From Pseudomonadota bacterium (GTDB lineage: Bacteria > Pseudomonadota > Alphaproteobacteria > Rhizobiales > Beijerinckiaceae): 64,000 nt of DNA. Under the pieces are notes generated by a model, which was given only the letters and a program-made list of their open reading frames with translations, was not told the DNA's origin and did no database searches. A program made the translations under genes and the position numbers. Shown piece by piece: positions 7,798 through 16,997 of the stretch. The stretch is from contig JAEWKH010000025.1 in assembly GCA_023386155.1 (NCBI GenBank), positions 1 through 64,000 on the forward strand, given 5' to 3'. Position 1 is the first letter of the stretch; every line of letters starts with the position of its first letter.

Positions 7798-10700
7798 ATG
7801 AGCAACCTATCGAATTGGCTCGCCGATATAGTCCGATCTCGAGCGGCGGAGATTGCGAGTGGACATGCTGCAGGTGAGATACGCCTGATATTCAGTGGAC
7901 CACCTCTCGAGATTCTTGAGGCGGTCTACGAGGCTCTAGTCTCAGATAGTTCATTTGCGGGTGTGCCAATACTCCTGCGCGTTCCGGAACTCCAGCCTGA
8001 TGAAGCTAACCCGTCCATCGGCGCCTCGGGTCGTTGCGATGAGCGTCATTTCATGGATGTAAGGAATTCTCCAACCGAACCGAGCTACCTCGCACTTGCC
8101 CCGCCAGGGTTGCATGACATCAAGTCGGTGGAGTCGACGGCGGATAAGTTCGGGATTGCCGCCGAGAGCAACGGCAGTGGCGTGGAGTTTGACAAGTGGT
8201 GGTCTGATCCCTTCATCCAACGGACAGTAGAAGCTGCTCTTGGTGCGACACAGATCAACGGAAGTCAGCTGGATGAGGCAAGCGAGCTTGTCCAGAGGGC
8301 GTTGCGTGCTGTTGACGACGCCGATCAAGGAAAAAATGGCCGCCGAGCAGCTTGGCGACTTATCTCCCGTATATTTGCAGTCGCCGGCGCGGCGAACCCT
8401 GCGCGGGCGATTAGTCTCGCCTGCGGGGTTCCTCCAACGGCGGGTGATGAACTGTCAGCTCGCCTGCAGCAATCAAGCCTTGATGGTGTTGCTGAAGCTT
8501 TGTCAGAGGGTTTCCGCTCCGGTCTTGCCCTTGCCTTTGAGGCCGCCACGACGGAGCAGAAAGGTTGGCTTGAGGCCTTTCGGTCGCACATTCGCGCAAG
8601 ATGCGAAATAACGACTGCGCTTGAGCGCGCACCTGAGGCGTTCTACGCACCAGATCAGGGCCTCGACTTGGCTGATCCTCCAGGATGGTGGTCAGGACTC
8701 ACGGCTGAACTCTGGGCAGAACTCCTGAGTGACGAGCCGGATATTGCAGGCGATATTCGACTCGAGTGTAACGACCCCTTGCTACCACCATCAAAGGGTA
8801 TGCCGCTTCTCGTTGAGCGCGAGGTTGAGCTACGGATTAAGGTCGACTCGCAGGGGGGCGTCCCGATACCTGTTAGACTAGACCGTACTCCCGGCAAGAG
8901 CTCTGCCGGTTTCCCAGCCGAGCTGAGCATATTAGACAAAGAAACGTTTACCGACAGCTCCCCTCCACAGCACCGTTCTCCAATCCAATACAAGGCCAGC
9001 GCTGACAACCATCGAACGGGTACCATCAAGGTAATTTCCCTTGCTTCCTGGGCACCTGGGATCTTCGTAGCTTGCCGGCTAGCAAGGAAAATCACTGCGC
9101 CGAAGGCGCCTGCGCGTCGGACACGTGGGGCAGACTGGGAGACCAATCTTTCGTTGCCCGGACCCGGACGATACGAAATCCTAATTTTCCTATCACCGGG
9201 CGCGAGCGTCGGAACTCATGCAACTGGTACAGCTGGTGGGGAGGGCAACGGTGGTGAGGGAAGCCATGAGTTAGTGCTCAGGGAGGCACGGCCTGGCGTT
9301 CATCAGCTTGAACTCGAGGCCGATGCCTCATACCAACTTGATATCCCGTTCAAGCGCCTACTCCCCAACGGCAAATCCGTTTCCGAGACTTGCCGGGCGT
9401 TTCTTACGTGCGAAGACGTCGTTGAGGAGGGGTGTCGAAGTGAGTTTGAGCGCCTCATCAAACTGAACCGGCGCCAAATAGATCCTTCGGGCGCTAAATC
9501 GGTTGTCCAGTTAAACAGGAGCGCTCGAGTCAGTAGCCTTCAGGGCTGGATGCTGCAGGATGAAGATGTTTCTCGCTCCTTCCTACCAATAGTGCTCGCG
9601 GAGGACTACGCCGACCATTGGATGCAACCAAAATGGGGAGAAGAATCCGGCCGAATAATATCAGGAGGACGTTTTCTGAAAGACCCGCGCCCACCGGCAA
9701 GCCATTTCGCCCCGCCCGAGGCTTTTCTCTCCGCGCGGACTGAACTCGCCTCGCTAGTTCGTAGCCAGGATGATCAGGCTGGGCTCATTGAGTCTGCGCC
9801 GCTCGGACAGTGGCTTCGCCAGCATGAAAGCTTTCCGGCGCTAGTCGAGCAGTATCTCGATGCCTATGTTGATTGGTTCAAAGCAAGCCCCGAAATTGCC
9901 TCGTGGGTCGATGTTGTTGCCATCGCATCCCTCGAGGCTGGGGGACGCAGTCTGTCTCGTGTCCCCGATGCAATCCTGTTGTCGCCGCTTCACCCGCTCC
10001 GCTTGGCCTGGCACGCGGTCGCTCAAGGGGTGATGTACGATGCCGCAACCGGGAGCCATCCATGTCCCGCGGCAGGAGTCCTCAACCCCGGGATGGTACC
10101 CGACATTCTCCGAATGCCTCTCGTGTCGCCGGAGGGGATCGATTATGTCCCATTCCTCTCTGTCGAGTGCAATACCGACTACTGGTCAGTGCTCTGGAAT
10201 GGTACCAGACTGCGAGCTCTAGCGGACCGTTCCAAGTTGCCGCCGTTTGATGCTGCCTTTGGCCTTTCTGTAGGCGGCCTATCCATGGGGTTCAGTGCAG
10301 CTCAAGTCGGTCGGGCACTCGACGACGTCTCCAATGTTCTCTGTGCCAAGCCGCTCATACGGGTAGTCGTGACAAGCGCTGGTGGCGCCACAGATGCTTG
10401 CAACGAAGGCCTCGTTACATGGTCAGGCTCGCAATATGCTGAAACTGATAAGTCAACTAGGCATCAAGCCTCCGGGCGACGCCGCCTCGACATCTTCGAT
10501 ATCCGGGACGAGGCCTTCAGACCAGACGAGGCCGCAGTTGCCAATCTCTCGGAGGACACCCGAAATCATGTCCGTTGGTATGCAGGCCATCCGACGGACA
10601 TGGGCCTTGACCTCGGCATAATTGCTCAACTCGACTCCTCCGAACCAGAGGCTTCGGAAACACCGACACTCTCGCCGCTTGGGGCAGGTGGGCTGATCCG

Positions 10701-13257
10701 CCATCGCGTTCGTCGCCAGCTTCCGAGCGCATTCCTGAACGAGTCGCGGCAAGCGCGGCCGGCTACTCCATCAGGTGACCCTCTCGCGGACAAAGTCGCC
10801 GCTTGTATTGCCACAATGGAGAACGCTGCGGACCGCATTGTTGGCCTTCGGTTTGCGCCTAACATCCACGCTGTCACTGAGATGCTTGATGACAAGAAGA
10901 CAGATTTCGTCGCAGTGTCGTCTTCGGCCGTGGACCCAGCTTGTTTCCTTGGTGGATGGCTTCCTCAATCATACCTATGGGACTACGACCTGCCCTCCTA
11001 CTCACAGCGCGCTGGAGATACGAATGGCTATTATCTCCTTTCGCGGGTGAAACCGTCTGACAAGGATGGCTTGAAAAGGGTGCTGTCCCGCCTACCAGGA
11101 TGTGATAGTCTTGCAGACGCCGAGGTAGAGAAGATCCTTCTGGAGGTGGCGAGGCGCGGCATTCCTACCATTAGGGGGCTTGCAGGGGATGATACAGGCG
11201 CCACGGGAGACCTTGGCCTATTTGTGGCTGCCCGCCTCCTCCAGGACAGATTCCGTCCCCAAGCAAGTGCCAACAGCCTGCTACCCGTCATTGGCGGCAG
11301 TACTGACGAGCCAACAATCGCGCTCGTCGTGCCGGTCGATCCATTCCGCGGATACCTCGATGACCTCTCCCGGGCATTGAACAGAGACCGCACCGACTCC
11401 ACGCTGGCCCGCCCTGACCTACTTGTAGTTGGGATCATGCTTCGCGGCGATAAGGTTCGGATTCACCTGACGCCAGTCGAAGTGAAATGCCGCCTTGGAT
11501 CCCAACTCTCATCCGGCGAAATACGGGATGCACTTGGTCAGGCCGCCTCACTTGCGAACCTCCTAAAGGGACTTGCCGCCCATTCTGGCCAGCTGTCTGC
11601 TTGGAGACTCGCATACCAGCACCTACTTCTATCGATGATTGGCTTCGGCATGAGGGTCTATAGTCAGCATCAGGATCTAGCTGGCACATCCGATGACTGG
11701 GCCGCATTCCATGAGCGGATTGCTAACGCCGTCCTAAGCGATGATAGTGCGATCACGGTTGACAATAGCGGTCGCCTTATTGTTGTGGATAGTACGTTGT
11801 TCAGCGACGCGTTCGATCATGACATCGACGGTTTCCAGGAGACGATCGCCATCAGCGCGGATGATGCTGGGCGTATCATCGCCGGGGACTCACAAGCCTT
11901 TTACGACAGGGTCCGCGCAAAGGTCGGTGACTGGGGGCTTGGCGCTGCGCCAGATGCCGAAAACCCCGAGGGAGGTGCAAACGACACTGGTCCAGTGGCG
12001 CCTGGCGGTGGTGCATCTATCCGTCCAGAACCTCCAACGAAAACTGGGGCCACCGATGGCGATATGCCATCTAGTTCTAAGTCAGAAGCGAATGTCGCGC
12101 TAAATCAAGTGCCTATGCCAGACACCGGGATCAAGCTGTCCTTGGGCCGGGTTGTCGATGGGTTTGAACGCCGGCAAGTCTCGCTTACGCTCTCAGATAC
12201 TAGATTGAACCAGTTGAACATGGGTGTGGTTGGGGACCTCGGCACCGGCAAGACCCAGCTCCTAAAGTCTCTAGTTTATCAAATTGCCTCCTCTGCACCA
12301 TGGAATCGCGGAATTACACCGCGGATTCTCATCTTCGACTATAAGCGCGACTACAGCAGCCTGGACTTTGTTAGCGCAACCGGTGCACGCGTCGTGAGGC
12401 CACATCGCCTTCCCCTGAACATCTTCGATACCAGTGGAATAGAAGAGTCGACGACACCCTGGCTGGATCGGTTTAGGTTCTTCACCGATGTTCTCGATAA
12501 GATCTACTCCGGAATAGGACCGGTGCAGCGGGACAAACTTAAGCGGGCTGTCAGGTCTGCCTACGATGCGCAGACCGGTCAAGGTGCTCCCACCATTTAC
12601 GACGTGCATTCTGCCTATGCTACCTTGCTAGAAGGCAAGTCGGACGCACCGATGTCCATCATCGACGACCTTGTTGACATGGAAATCTTCGAACGAGACA
12701 TAACCAAAACTCGACCATTTGACGACTTTTTGGATGGCGTGGTCGTGGTCTCGCTTGATGCCTTAGGGCAGGATGATCGCAGTAAGAACATGCTAGTCGC
12801 CATCATGCTAAATATGTTCTACGAGAACATGCTTCGGACGCCTAAGCGGCCGTTCATTGGAACGAGCCCGCAGCTGCGAGCGATCGACTCCTATCTGCTC
12901 GTCGACGAAGCGGATAACATCATGCGTTATGAGTTCGACGTGCTGCGCAAGCTGCTCCTGCAAGGCCGGGAATTCGGATGTGGGGTTATCCTAGCGTCCC
13001 AATACTTGAGGCACTTCAAGGTAAACGCTACAGACTATCGGGAACCTCTGCTAACCTGGTTCGTACACAAGGTTCCAAATGTCACTCCAGTGGAGCTCGG
13101 CGCTCTTGGCTTAGCGAGCTCGGCCGCGGAGATGGCTGAGCGTGTGAAAGCGCTACCTAACCATCAGTGCCTCTACAAGTCGTTCGACACACCTGGTCAG
13201 GTCATCCAGGACTTGCCATTCTATGAGCTCATTGCATCCTTGGAGGGTCGGGGCTAG
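7798..13257 (+). CDS. Giant DptH/DndH-like restriction ATPase with PD-(D/E)XK-like motif
   Basis: The protein has 1819 aa. The C-terminal third is a HerA/FtsK-like motor: Walker A GDLGTGKT at 1479-1486, a IFDYKRDYSSLDF strand, Walker B LLVDEAD with D1703-E1704, then GREFGCGVILASQYL. A nuclease-like signature, RPD (D1207) followed 20 residues later by EVK (E1228, K1230), precedes it, fitting the PD-(D/E)XK core. The first 1000 residues match nothing I recognise. Size and layout resemble DptH/DndH, the large ATPase of Dnd restriction. The gene lies 11 bases after the 502-aa gene and 6 bases before vsr. Inference: it translocates DNA and cleaves, with cleavage blocked by the partner methyl mark. 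Confidence 0.7.
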   Translation: MSNLSNWLADIVRSRAAEIASGHAAGEIRLIFSGPPLEILEAVYEALVSDSSFAGVPILLRVPELQPDEANPSIGASGRCDERHFMDVRNSPTEPSYLALAPPGLHDIKSVESTADKFGIAAESNGSGVEFDKWWSDPFIQRTVEAALGATQINGSQLDEASELVQRALRAVDDADQGKNGRRAAWRLISRIFAVAGAANPARAISLACGVPPTAGDELSARLQQSSLDGVAEALSEGFRSGLALAFEAATTEQKGWLEAFRSHIRARCEITTALERAPEAFYAPDQGLDLADPPGWWSGLTAELWAELLSDEPDIAGDIRLECNDPLLPPSKGMPLLVEREVELRIKVDSQGGVPIPVRLDRTPGKSSAGFPAELSILDKETFTDSSPPQHRSPIQYKASADNHRTGTIKVISLASWAPGIFVACRLARKITAPKAPARRTRGADWETNLSLPGPGRYEILIFLSPGASVGTHATGTAGGEGNGGEGSHELVLREARPGVHQLELEADASYQLDIPFKRLLPNGKSVSETCRAFLTCEDVVEEGCRSEFERLIKLNRRQIDPSGAKSVVQLNRSARVSSLQGWMLQDEDVSRSFLPIVLAEDYADHWMQPKWGEESGRIISGGRFLKDPRPPASHFAPPEAFLSARTELASLVRSQDDQAGLIESAPLGQWLRQHESFPALVEQYLDAYVDWFKASPEIASWVDVVAIASLEAGGRSLSRVPDAILLSPLHPLRLAWHAVAQGVMYDAATGSHPCPAAGVLNPGMVPDILRMPLVSPEGIDYVPFLSVECNTDYWSVLWNGTRLRALADRSKLPPFDAAFGLSVGGLSMGFSAAQVGRALDDVSNVLCAKPLIRVVVTSAGGATDACNEGLVTWSGSQYAETDKSTRHQASGRRRLDIFDIRDEAFRPDEAAVANLSEDTRNHVRWYAGHPTDMGLDLGIIAQLDSSEPEASETPTLSPLGAGGLIRHRVRRQLPSAFLNESRQARPATPSGDPLADKVAACIATMENAADRIVGLRFAPNIHAVTEMLDDKKTDFVAVSSSAVDPACFLGGWLPQSYLWDYDLPSYSQRAGDTNGYYLLSRVKPSDKDGLKRVLSRLPGCDSLADAEVEKILLEVARRGIPTIRGLAGDDTGATGDLGLFVAARLLQDRFRPQASANSLLPVIGGSTDEPTIALVVPVDPFRGYLDDLSRALNRDRTDSTLARPDLLVVGIMLRGDKVRIHLTPVEVKCRLGSQLSSGEIRDALGQAASLANLLKGLAAHSGQLSAWRLAYQHLLLSMIGFGMRVYSQHQDLAGTSDDWAAFHERIANAVLSDDSAITVDNSGRLIVVDSTLFSDAFDHDIDGFQETIAISADDAGRIIAGDSQAFYDRVRAKVGDWGLGAAPDAENPEGGANDTGPVAPGGGASIRPEPPTKTGATDGDMPSSSKSEANVALNQVPMPDTGIKLSLGRVVDGFERRQVSLTLSDTRLNQLNMGVVGDLGTGKTQLLKSLVYQIASSAPWNRGITPRILIFDYKRDYSSLDFVSATGARVVRPHRLPLNIFDTSGIEESTTPWLDRFRFFTDVLDKIYSGIGPVQRDKLKRAVRSAYDAQTGQGAPTIYDVHSAYATLLEGKSDAPMSIIDDLVDMEIFERDITKTRPFDDFLDGVVVVSLDALGQDDRSKNMLVAIMLNMFYENMLRTPKRPFIGTSPQLRAIDSYLLVDEADNIMRYEFDVLRKLLLQGREFGCGVILASQYLRHFKVNATDYREPLLTWFVHKVPNVTPVELGALGLASSAAEMAERVKALPNHQCLYKSFDTPGQVIQDLPFYELIASLEGRG

Positions 13258-13263
13258 CTGTCG

Positions 13264-13698
13264 ATGGTTGACTTCCTCTCTCCAAAGGAGCGGTCAGAAC
13301 GAATGGCGAGGATCCGGTCCAAGGATACCTCGCCCGAAATTGCTCTGAGGCGGGAGCTGCATCGGCTTGGGTTGCGCTATGTCCTGAACAACTCCCGCTT
13401 GCCGGGCAAGCCAGACCTTGTCTTCCCGCGCTTTCGCGCCGTCGTGTTCGTCCATGGCTGCTTTTGGCACCGGCATGCCGGCTGCAATGTCGCCACGACG
13501 CCGAAATCAAACACCGATTTTTGGAAGTCGAAGTTTGATCGGAATGTTGCCCGCGACACCCGCGTCGCAAGAGAGCTAAGGGACCTCGGCTGGCGCGTCT
13601 ACACCGCTTGGGAGTGTGAGCTGCAGTCGAAGAGCAAGGCGAGAATGACTGCTGAGCGAATCGCGCGAGAAATCCGCGGAGAGGATCTTGATCCTTAG
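13264..13698 (+). CDS. vsr: Very-short-patch-repair endonuclease (Vsr)
   Basis: At 144 aa the protein has the full length of Vsr, which nicks DNA 5' of the T in T:G mismatches formed by deamination of 5-methylcytosine. The family signature is clear: RIRSKDTSPEIALRRELHRLGLRY, then GKPDLVFPRFRAVVFVHGCFWHRH. Asp51, His64 and His69 fall exactly at the numbers of the E. coli catalytic residues, and C66/C74 fit the zinc site. It lies 6 bases after the DptH-like gene and closes the operon. Its presence argues that the methyltransferase at the head really makes 5-methylcytosine in this host. A mutated or repurposed Vsr acting in restriction is possible but less likely. Confidence 0.9.
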   Translation: MVDFLSPKERSERMARIRSKDTSPEIALRRELHRLGLRYVLNNSRLPGKPDLVFPRFRAVVFVHGCFWHRHAGCNVATTPKSNTDFWKSKFDRNVARDTRVARELRDLGWRVYTAWECELQSKSKARMTAERIAREIRGEDLDP

Positions 13699-13834
13699 TA
13701 AACCCTGTCTGGCAATTGCCAGTTCCCGGTCACTAGATCCTATAGCTTCGTTCATTTGGCTTATTGGCAAAGCCGCACTTTTCAGCCAGTGACCATGCTA
13801 ATAATTGTAGCGGCTGAAGAAGACGGGGGCGGCG

Positions 13835-16036
13835 ATGCTTAGGATCCACAGAGGTCCAGTACCAACAGAGTTCGTACATCTGGTCGAAGAGCCAAAGCAA
13901 CTGCTGCTGGACTGGCTAAGGCGACCGGAGCGAGAGCGGCGGCAGCGCCGTGCGCCAATCAACGATGATATTTTTCATAACCGTGCAGTGATCTCTCCAG
14001 TCTGGCACGAATTTAACGGACGATGTGCCTACTGCGAGTCAGAAGTTCCGCACGACACACCATTGCATCACTTCAGGCCGACAGCTGAGCCCCTGGAGGT
14101 GCTGCCGACTGATGACAAGGACCATTATGCCTGGCTTGCATACGACTGGCTGAACCTTTTTATCGCCTGCCCAGCTTGTTCAAAAGCAAAGGGCCGCTGG
14201 TTCCCAGTCCGGGGACGCCGTGCAGCCTTTCTAGCGACGCTTGACGAAGTACGTAAGAGAGAAAGGAATCTTATTGTTGATCCGACGCGGGAGGCACCAG
14301 CTGCTCACCTTGAGTTCCTAGTGGGTGGATACTGCGCACCGAAGTCGGGAAAGGGCAAGACAACAATTCGGCTTCTTGAGTTGAACAGACCGGATCTAGT
14401 GGCGGCGCGACGTAGGGCGATTGACGAAACATGGCACCGATGGAGAGAAGTCGTCATGTCGTTCGATCCTTATCGTGTACGTGGCTTGCTAGAAAATGGT
14501 CCGTTCATCGCAGCACGACGTGATGTTATCAGACGGTCAGTCAACGAGTATGGACTTGCCCCCACGCACCTGGGCAATGGCCCCGATCTCGAACGCAAAC
14601 TTGAACGTCTCCTGCGTGCGACAGATTCTGACGCCCGAGATCGGTTTCAAGAATCCTTCGAGCAGCTTCGTAGTGCAGATGAAGCCCGCGAGCGCAGAAT
14701 TCGTGCTGAGAGAGTGCAAGTTTCGATTGCCGCATCTCGCGAGGTTATTCAGGTCGAGACCGAATTGGTGCCGGTGCCCACACTTGCCAAGTACGAACTG
14801 GCTGGTATCGAAATCGCAAATCTAAAGGCAGTTGATCACCTCGAGCTCTCTCTCCCGCCACAGCGAGCATCGCGCTCTGGCGCTCCCTGTCTTATGCTCC
14901 TCGGTGAAAATGCAGTTGGTAAGTCAACCTGTCTAGCTGGAATTGCCTTGGCGCTGGTTGGCACACGTGAGGCCAGTGCACTGCAGATCCCTTACAGCGA
15001 GCTCGCGCACAGCATTAGGAGAGACGGCTGGGACCAATTAGGCGAGGAGCCGATAAGTGTCGGATTGTCGTTCCATTCTACCGGCGCGACAGCCGAATTC
15101 CACTACGACCCTATTCAGGGAGTGCTGGACGGAACGACTGACCAGACTGCAATCGTACTCGGATATGGACCTCACCGCTATTTTGCACCAACGAAAGGAA
15201 ATAGGAATGCAGCTCCTCGCGAGCGGATCCGAAGCCTGTTCGATCCTCTTCGGCCAATTCCTGATCCTTCAGATTGGCTGATTGGCCTCAAAGGAGCTCG
15301 ATTTGAAGCGGTTGCGCGCACCGTCAGAACAATTCTTCCAATTGGCGACGATGATCATCTTGAAAATCATCCCAAATTCGGGATCTGCGTGCAAACACAT
15401 GGGCAGCTCACCCCCATTCATAGGTTGAGCGAAGGATACCGGTCCGTGTTCGCGATGGTGGTCGACATTTGCCGTGAGCTACTCGACCACTGGGGTAGGC
15501 TAGAGGATGCGCAGGCGGTTGTGCTGATCGATGAGATTGAAACGCACCTCCACCCGAGATGGAAAATGCGAGTAATGTCCTCGCTTAGAAGAGCACTTCC
15601 TAGGGTGCAGTTCATCGTGACAAGCCATGATCCCCTTTGCATCCGCGGCATGGACAATGGGGAAGTTTCCGTGCTCGCTCGCGATGAAGACGGCAGAATC
15701 CATACGCTGAAAGACCTACCAGATGTAGTGGGCATGAAGGCTGAACAGCTGCTAACATCTGAATATTTCGGTCTTGCAAGTACTATAGATCCCGATCTCG
15801 AAATCCAGTTTGCTGAGCTAACGGCTGACCCACGGGCAGCAATGGGAAGCGATGTGTCGGATCTCATTGCACGACTCACGATCGGCGATACAGCAGCAGA
15901 ACAGATCATCCACGAAGCCCTGCACCGTTACCTTCTCGAGCGTGAGCGCCCTGTTGATAGCCTATCACCATCGGCAAGGTCGCGGGCAGTTTATGCAGTT
16001 GTTGATGCCTTACGTGGCCGCTGGGCGCGAGGCTAA
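13835..16036 (+). CDS. HNH-nuclease/AAA-ATPase fusion protein (Septu/PtuAB-like)
   Basis: The protein has 733 aa. Residues 60-120 form a zinc-bound HNH module: C64-x2-C67, H78-H79-F-R-P, W-x3-YDW-x-NL, then C112-x2-C115. After a linker comes an SMC/OLD-like ABC-type ATPase: Walker A GENAVGKS at 357-364, RLSEGYRSVFAMV as signature region, Walker B VVLIDEIETHLHP near 562, then FIVTSHDPL. PtuA (ATPase) and PtuB (HNH) of Septu, and the effectors of some retrons, are separate versions of these halves; here they are one chain. It begins 136 bases after vsr, so it may have its own promoter, and is followed at once by a second HNH gene. Confidence 0.85.
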   Translation: MLRIHRGPVPTEFVHLVEEPKQLLLDWLRRPERERRQRRAPINDDIFHNRAVISPVWHEFNGRCAYCESEVPHDTPLHHFRPTAEPLEVLPTDDKDHYAWLAYDWLNLFIACPACSKAKGRWFPVRGRRAAFLATLDEVRKRERNLIVDPTREAPAAHLEFLVGGYCAPKSGKGKTTIRLLELNRPDLVAARRRAIDETWHRWREVVMSFDPYRVRGLLENGPFIAARRDVIRRSVNEYGLAPTHLGNGPDLERKLERLLRATDSDARDRFQESFEQLRSADEARERRIRAERVQVSIAASREVIQVETELVPVPTLAKYELAGIEIANLKAVDHLELSLPPQRASRSGAPCLMLLGENAVGKSTCLAGIALALVGTREASALQIPYSELAHSIRRDGWDQLGEEPISVGLSFHSTGATAEFHYDPIQGVLDGTTDQTAIVLGYGPHRYFAPTKGNRNAAPRERIRSLFDPLRPIPDPSDWLIGLKGARFEAVARTVRTILPIGDDDHLENHPKFGICVQTHGQLTPIHRLSEGYRSVFAMVVDICRELLDHWGRLEDAQAVVLIDEIETHLHPRWKMRVMSSLRRALPRVQFIVTSHDPLCIRGMDNGEVSVLARDEDGRIHTLKDLPDVVGMKAEQLLTSEYFGLASTIDPDLEIQFAELTADPRAAMGSDVSDLIARLTIGDTAAEQIIHEALHRYLLERERPVDSLSPSARSRAVYAVVDALRGRWARG

Positions 16037-16037
16037 A

Positions 16038-16964
16038 ATGCGCAAGCTTGATCGCACAACGGTTAATGAGCCGAATTCGCTTAAAACCCCCTCTAACAGC
16101 GTGGCAACGGAGGCAGCGGAAGCATCAGCATTTTACGCAACAAAGGTTCCATGGAGTTCACACTATACGGCCTATAAGTTTGAGGCCTATCGCGGAAAGG
16201 ATGTTAAGGATGCACTCCGCAAACTATCCAATGGTAAGTGCGCGTACTGTGAAAGCAAGATTGTCGGAACTGGAGCTCGTGAAGTCGAGCACTATCGTCC
16301 GAAGGGCGGCATAAAAGGCGTGCAAAACCACCCTGGGTATTGGTGGTTAGCGCATGACTGGGAAAATCTGCTTCCTACCTGCCCGGCCTGCAACAAAAGT
16401 TTGCGCCAGCATATCGTAACGCCAGGGATGACCCGTGATCAGGTTGAAGACCTGATGGCAGACGATGGCCCGTCTAGTCACGGAAAGGCAAACCAGTTCG
16501 AGATTCAAGGACAACGCGCGGTTAGTGCTTCATGCTCGCTTCAAGCGGAGGATCCTCTACTCATTGATCCATGCAGGCGTGATCCAGGTCCGGAACTTCG
16601 CTGGAGCTGGGAGAATGGGTTGAGCTTAGTCGCTCCGACTATAGACGACAACGGCACACTCAGCCCGTACGGGGAGTTTACAATACGCGCATGTGCCCTG
16701 AATCGCGCTGGGCTTGTTCTAGATCGGGTGGCTGCCTTGTCGTTCCTACGAAACCTAAGGACGCAAATCCTCAATGATCTTGAGCGGTGGGATGGCGACC
16801 AAGGAAAATTGGATGATCTCGTCGCACGCGCGCAGGTCCTGAGAGAAGCCCATGGGCCAGATCAACAGTTTGCCGGAATGATCGAAGCGTTTGTAGATGA
16901 CCTTCTTGAAGAATTCGGCCGCTGGCTTCAAGATAAAGGGCTTCCTCAACCCGCAACATCATAA
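16038..16964 (+). CDS. HNH endonuclease-family protein (PtuB-like)
   Basis: The protein has 308 aa from the ATG at 16038, one base after the fusion gene's stop. The frame stays open upstream inside that gene, but that part is shadow. It has the same zinc-HNH layout as its neighbour: KCAYCESK, REVEHYRPKGG, W-x2-HDWENLLPTCPACN. A C-terminal domain of about 150 residues follows (LIDPCRRDPG to DDLLEEFGRWL), as in TIGR02646-type and PtuB proteins. A nuclease partner for the ATPase is the likely role. Two HNH modules, one fused and one free, in adjacent genes is unusual. It converges on the minus-strand gene ending at 16998. Confidence 0.8.
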   Translation: MRKLDRTTVNEPNSLKTPSNSVATEAAEASAFYATKVPWSSHYTAYKFEAYRGKDVKDALRKLSNGKCAYCESKIVGTGAREVEHYRPKGGIKGVQNHPGYWWLAHDWENLLPTCPACNKSLRQHIVTPGMTRDQVEDLMADDGPSSHGKANQFEIQGQRAVSASCSLQAEDPLLIDPCRRDPGPELRWSWENGLSLVAPTIDDNGTLSPYGEFTIRACALNRAGLVLDRVAALSFLRNLRTQILNDLERWDGDQGKLDDLVARAQVLREAHGPDQQFAGMIEAFVDDLLEEFGRWLQDKGLPQPATS

Positions 16965-16997
16965 CTTGGACTTTGAATCCGGACAAGCCTGTTTCCA

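Noticed and set aside
2856..13698. DISARM or BREX identity for the operon
   Set aside because: There is no drmA/drmB-type helicase or DUF1998 gene, no PglZ alkaline-phosphatase-like gene, no Lon-like or PglX gene; the giant gene has a HerA-like C-terminus instead.
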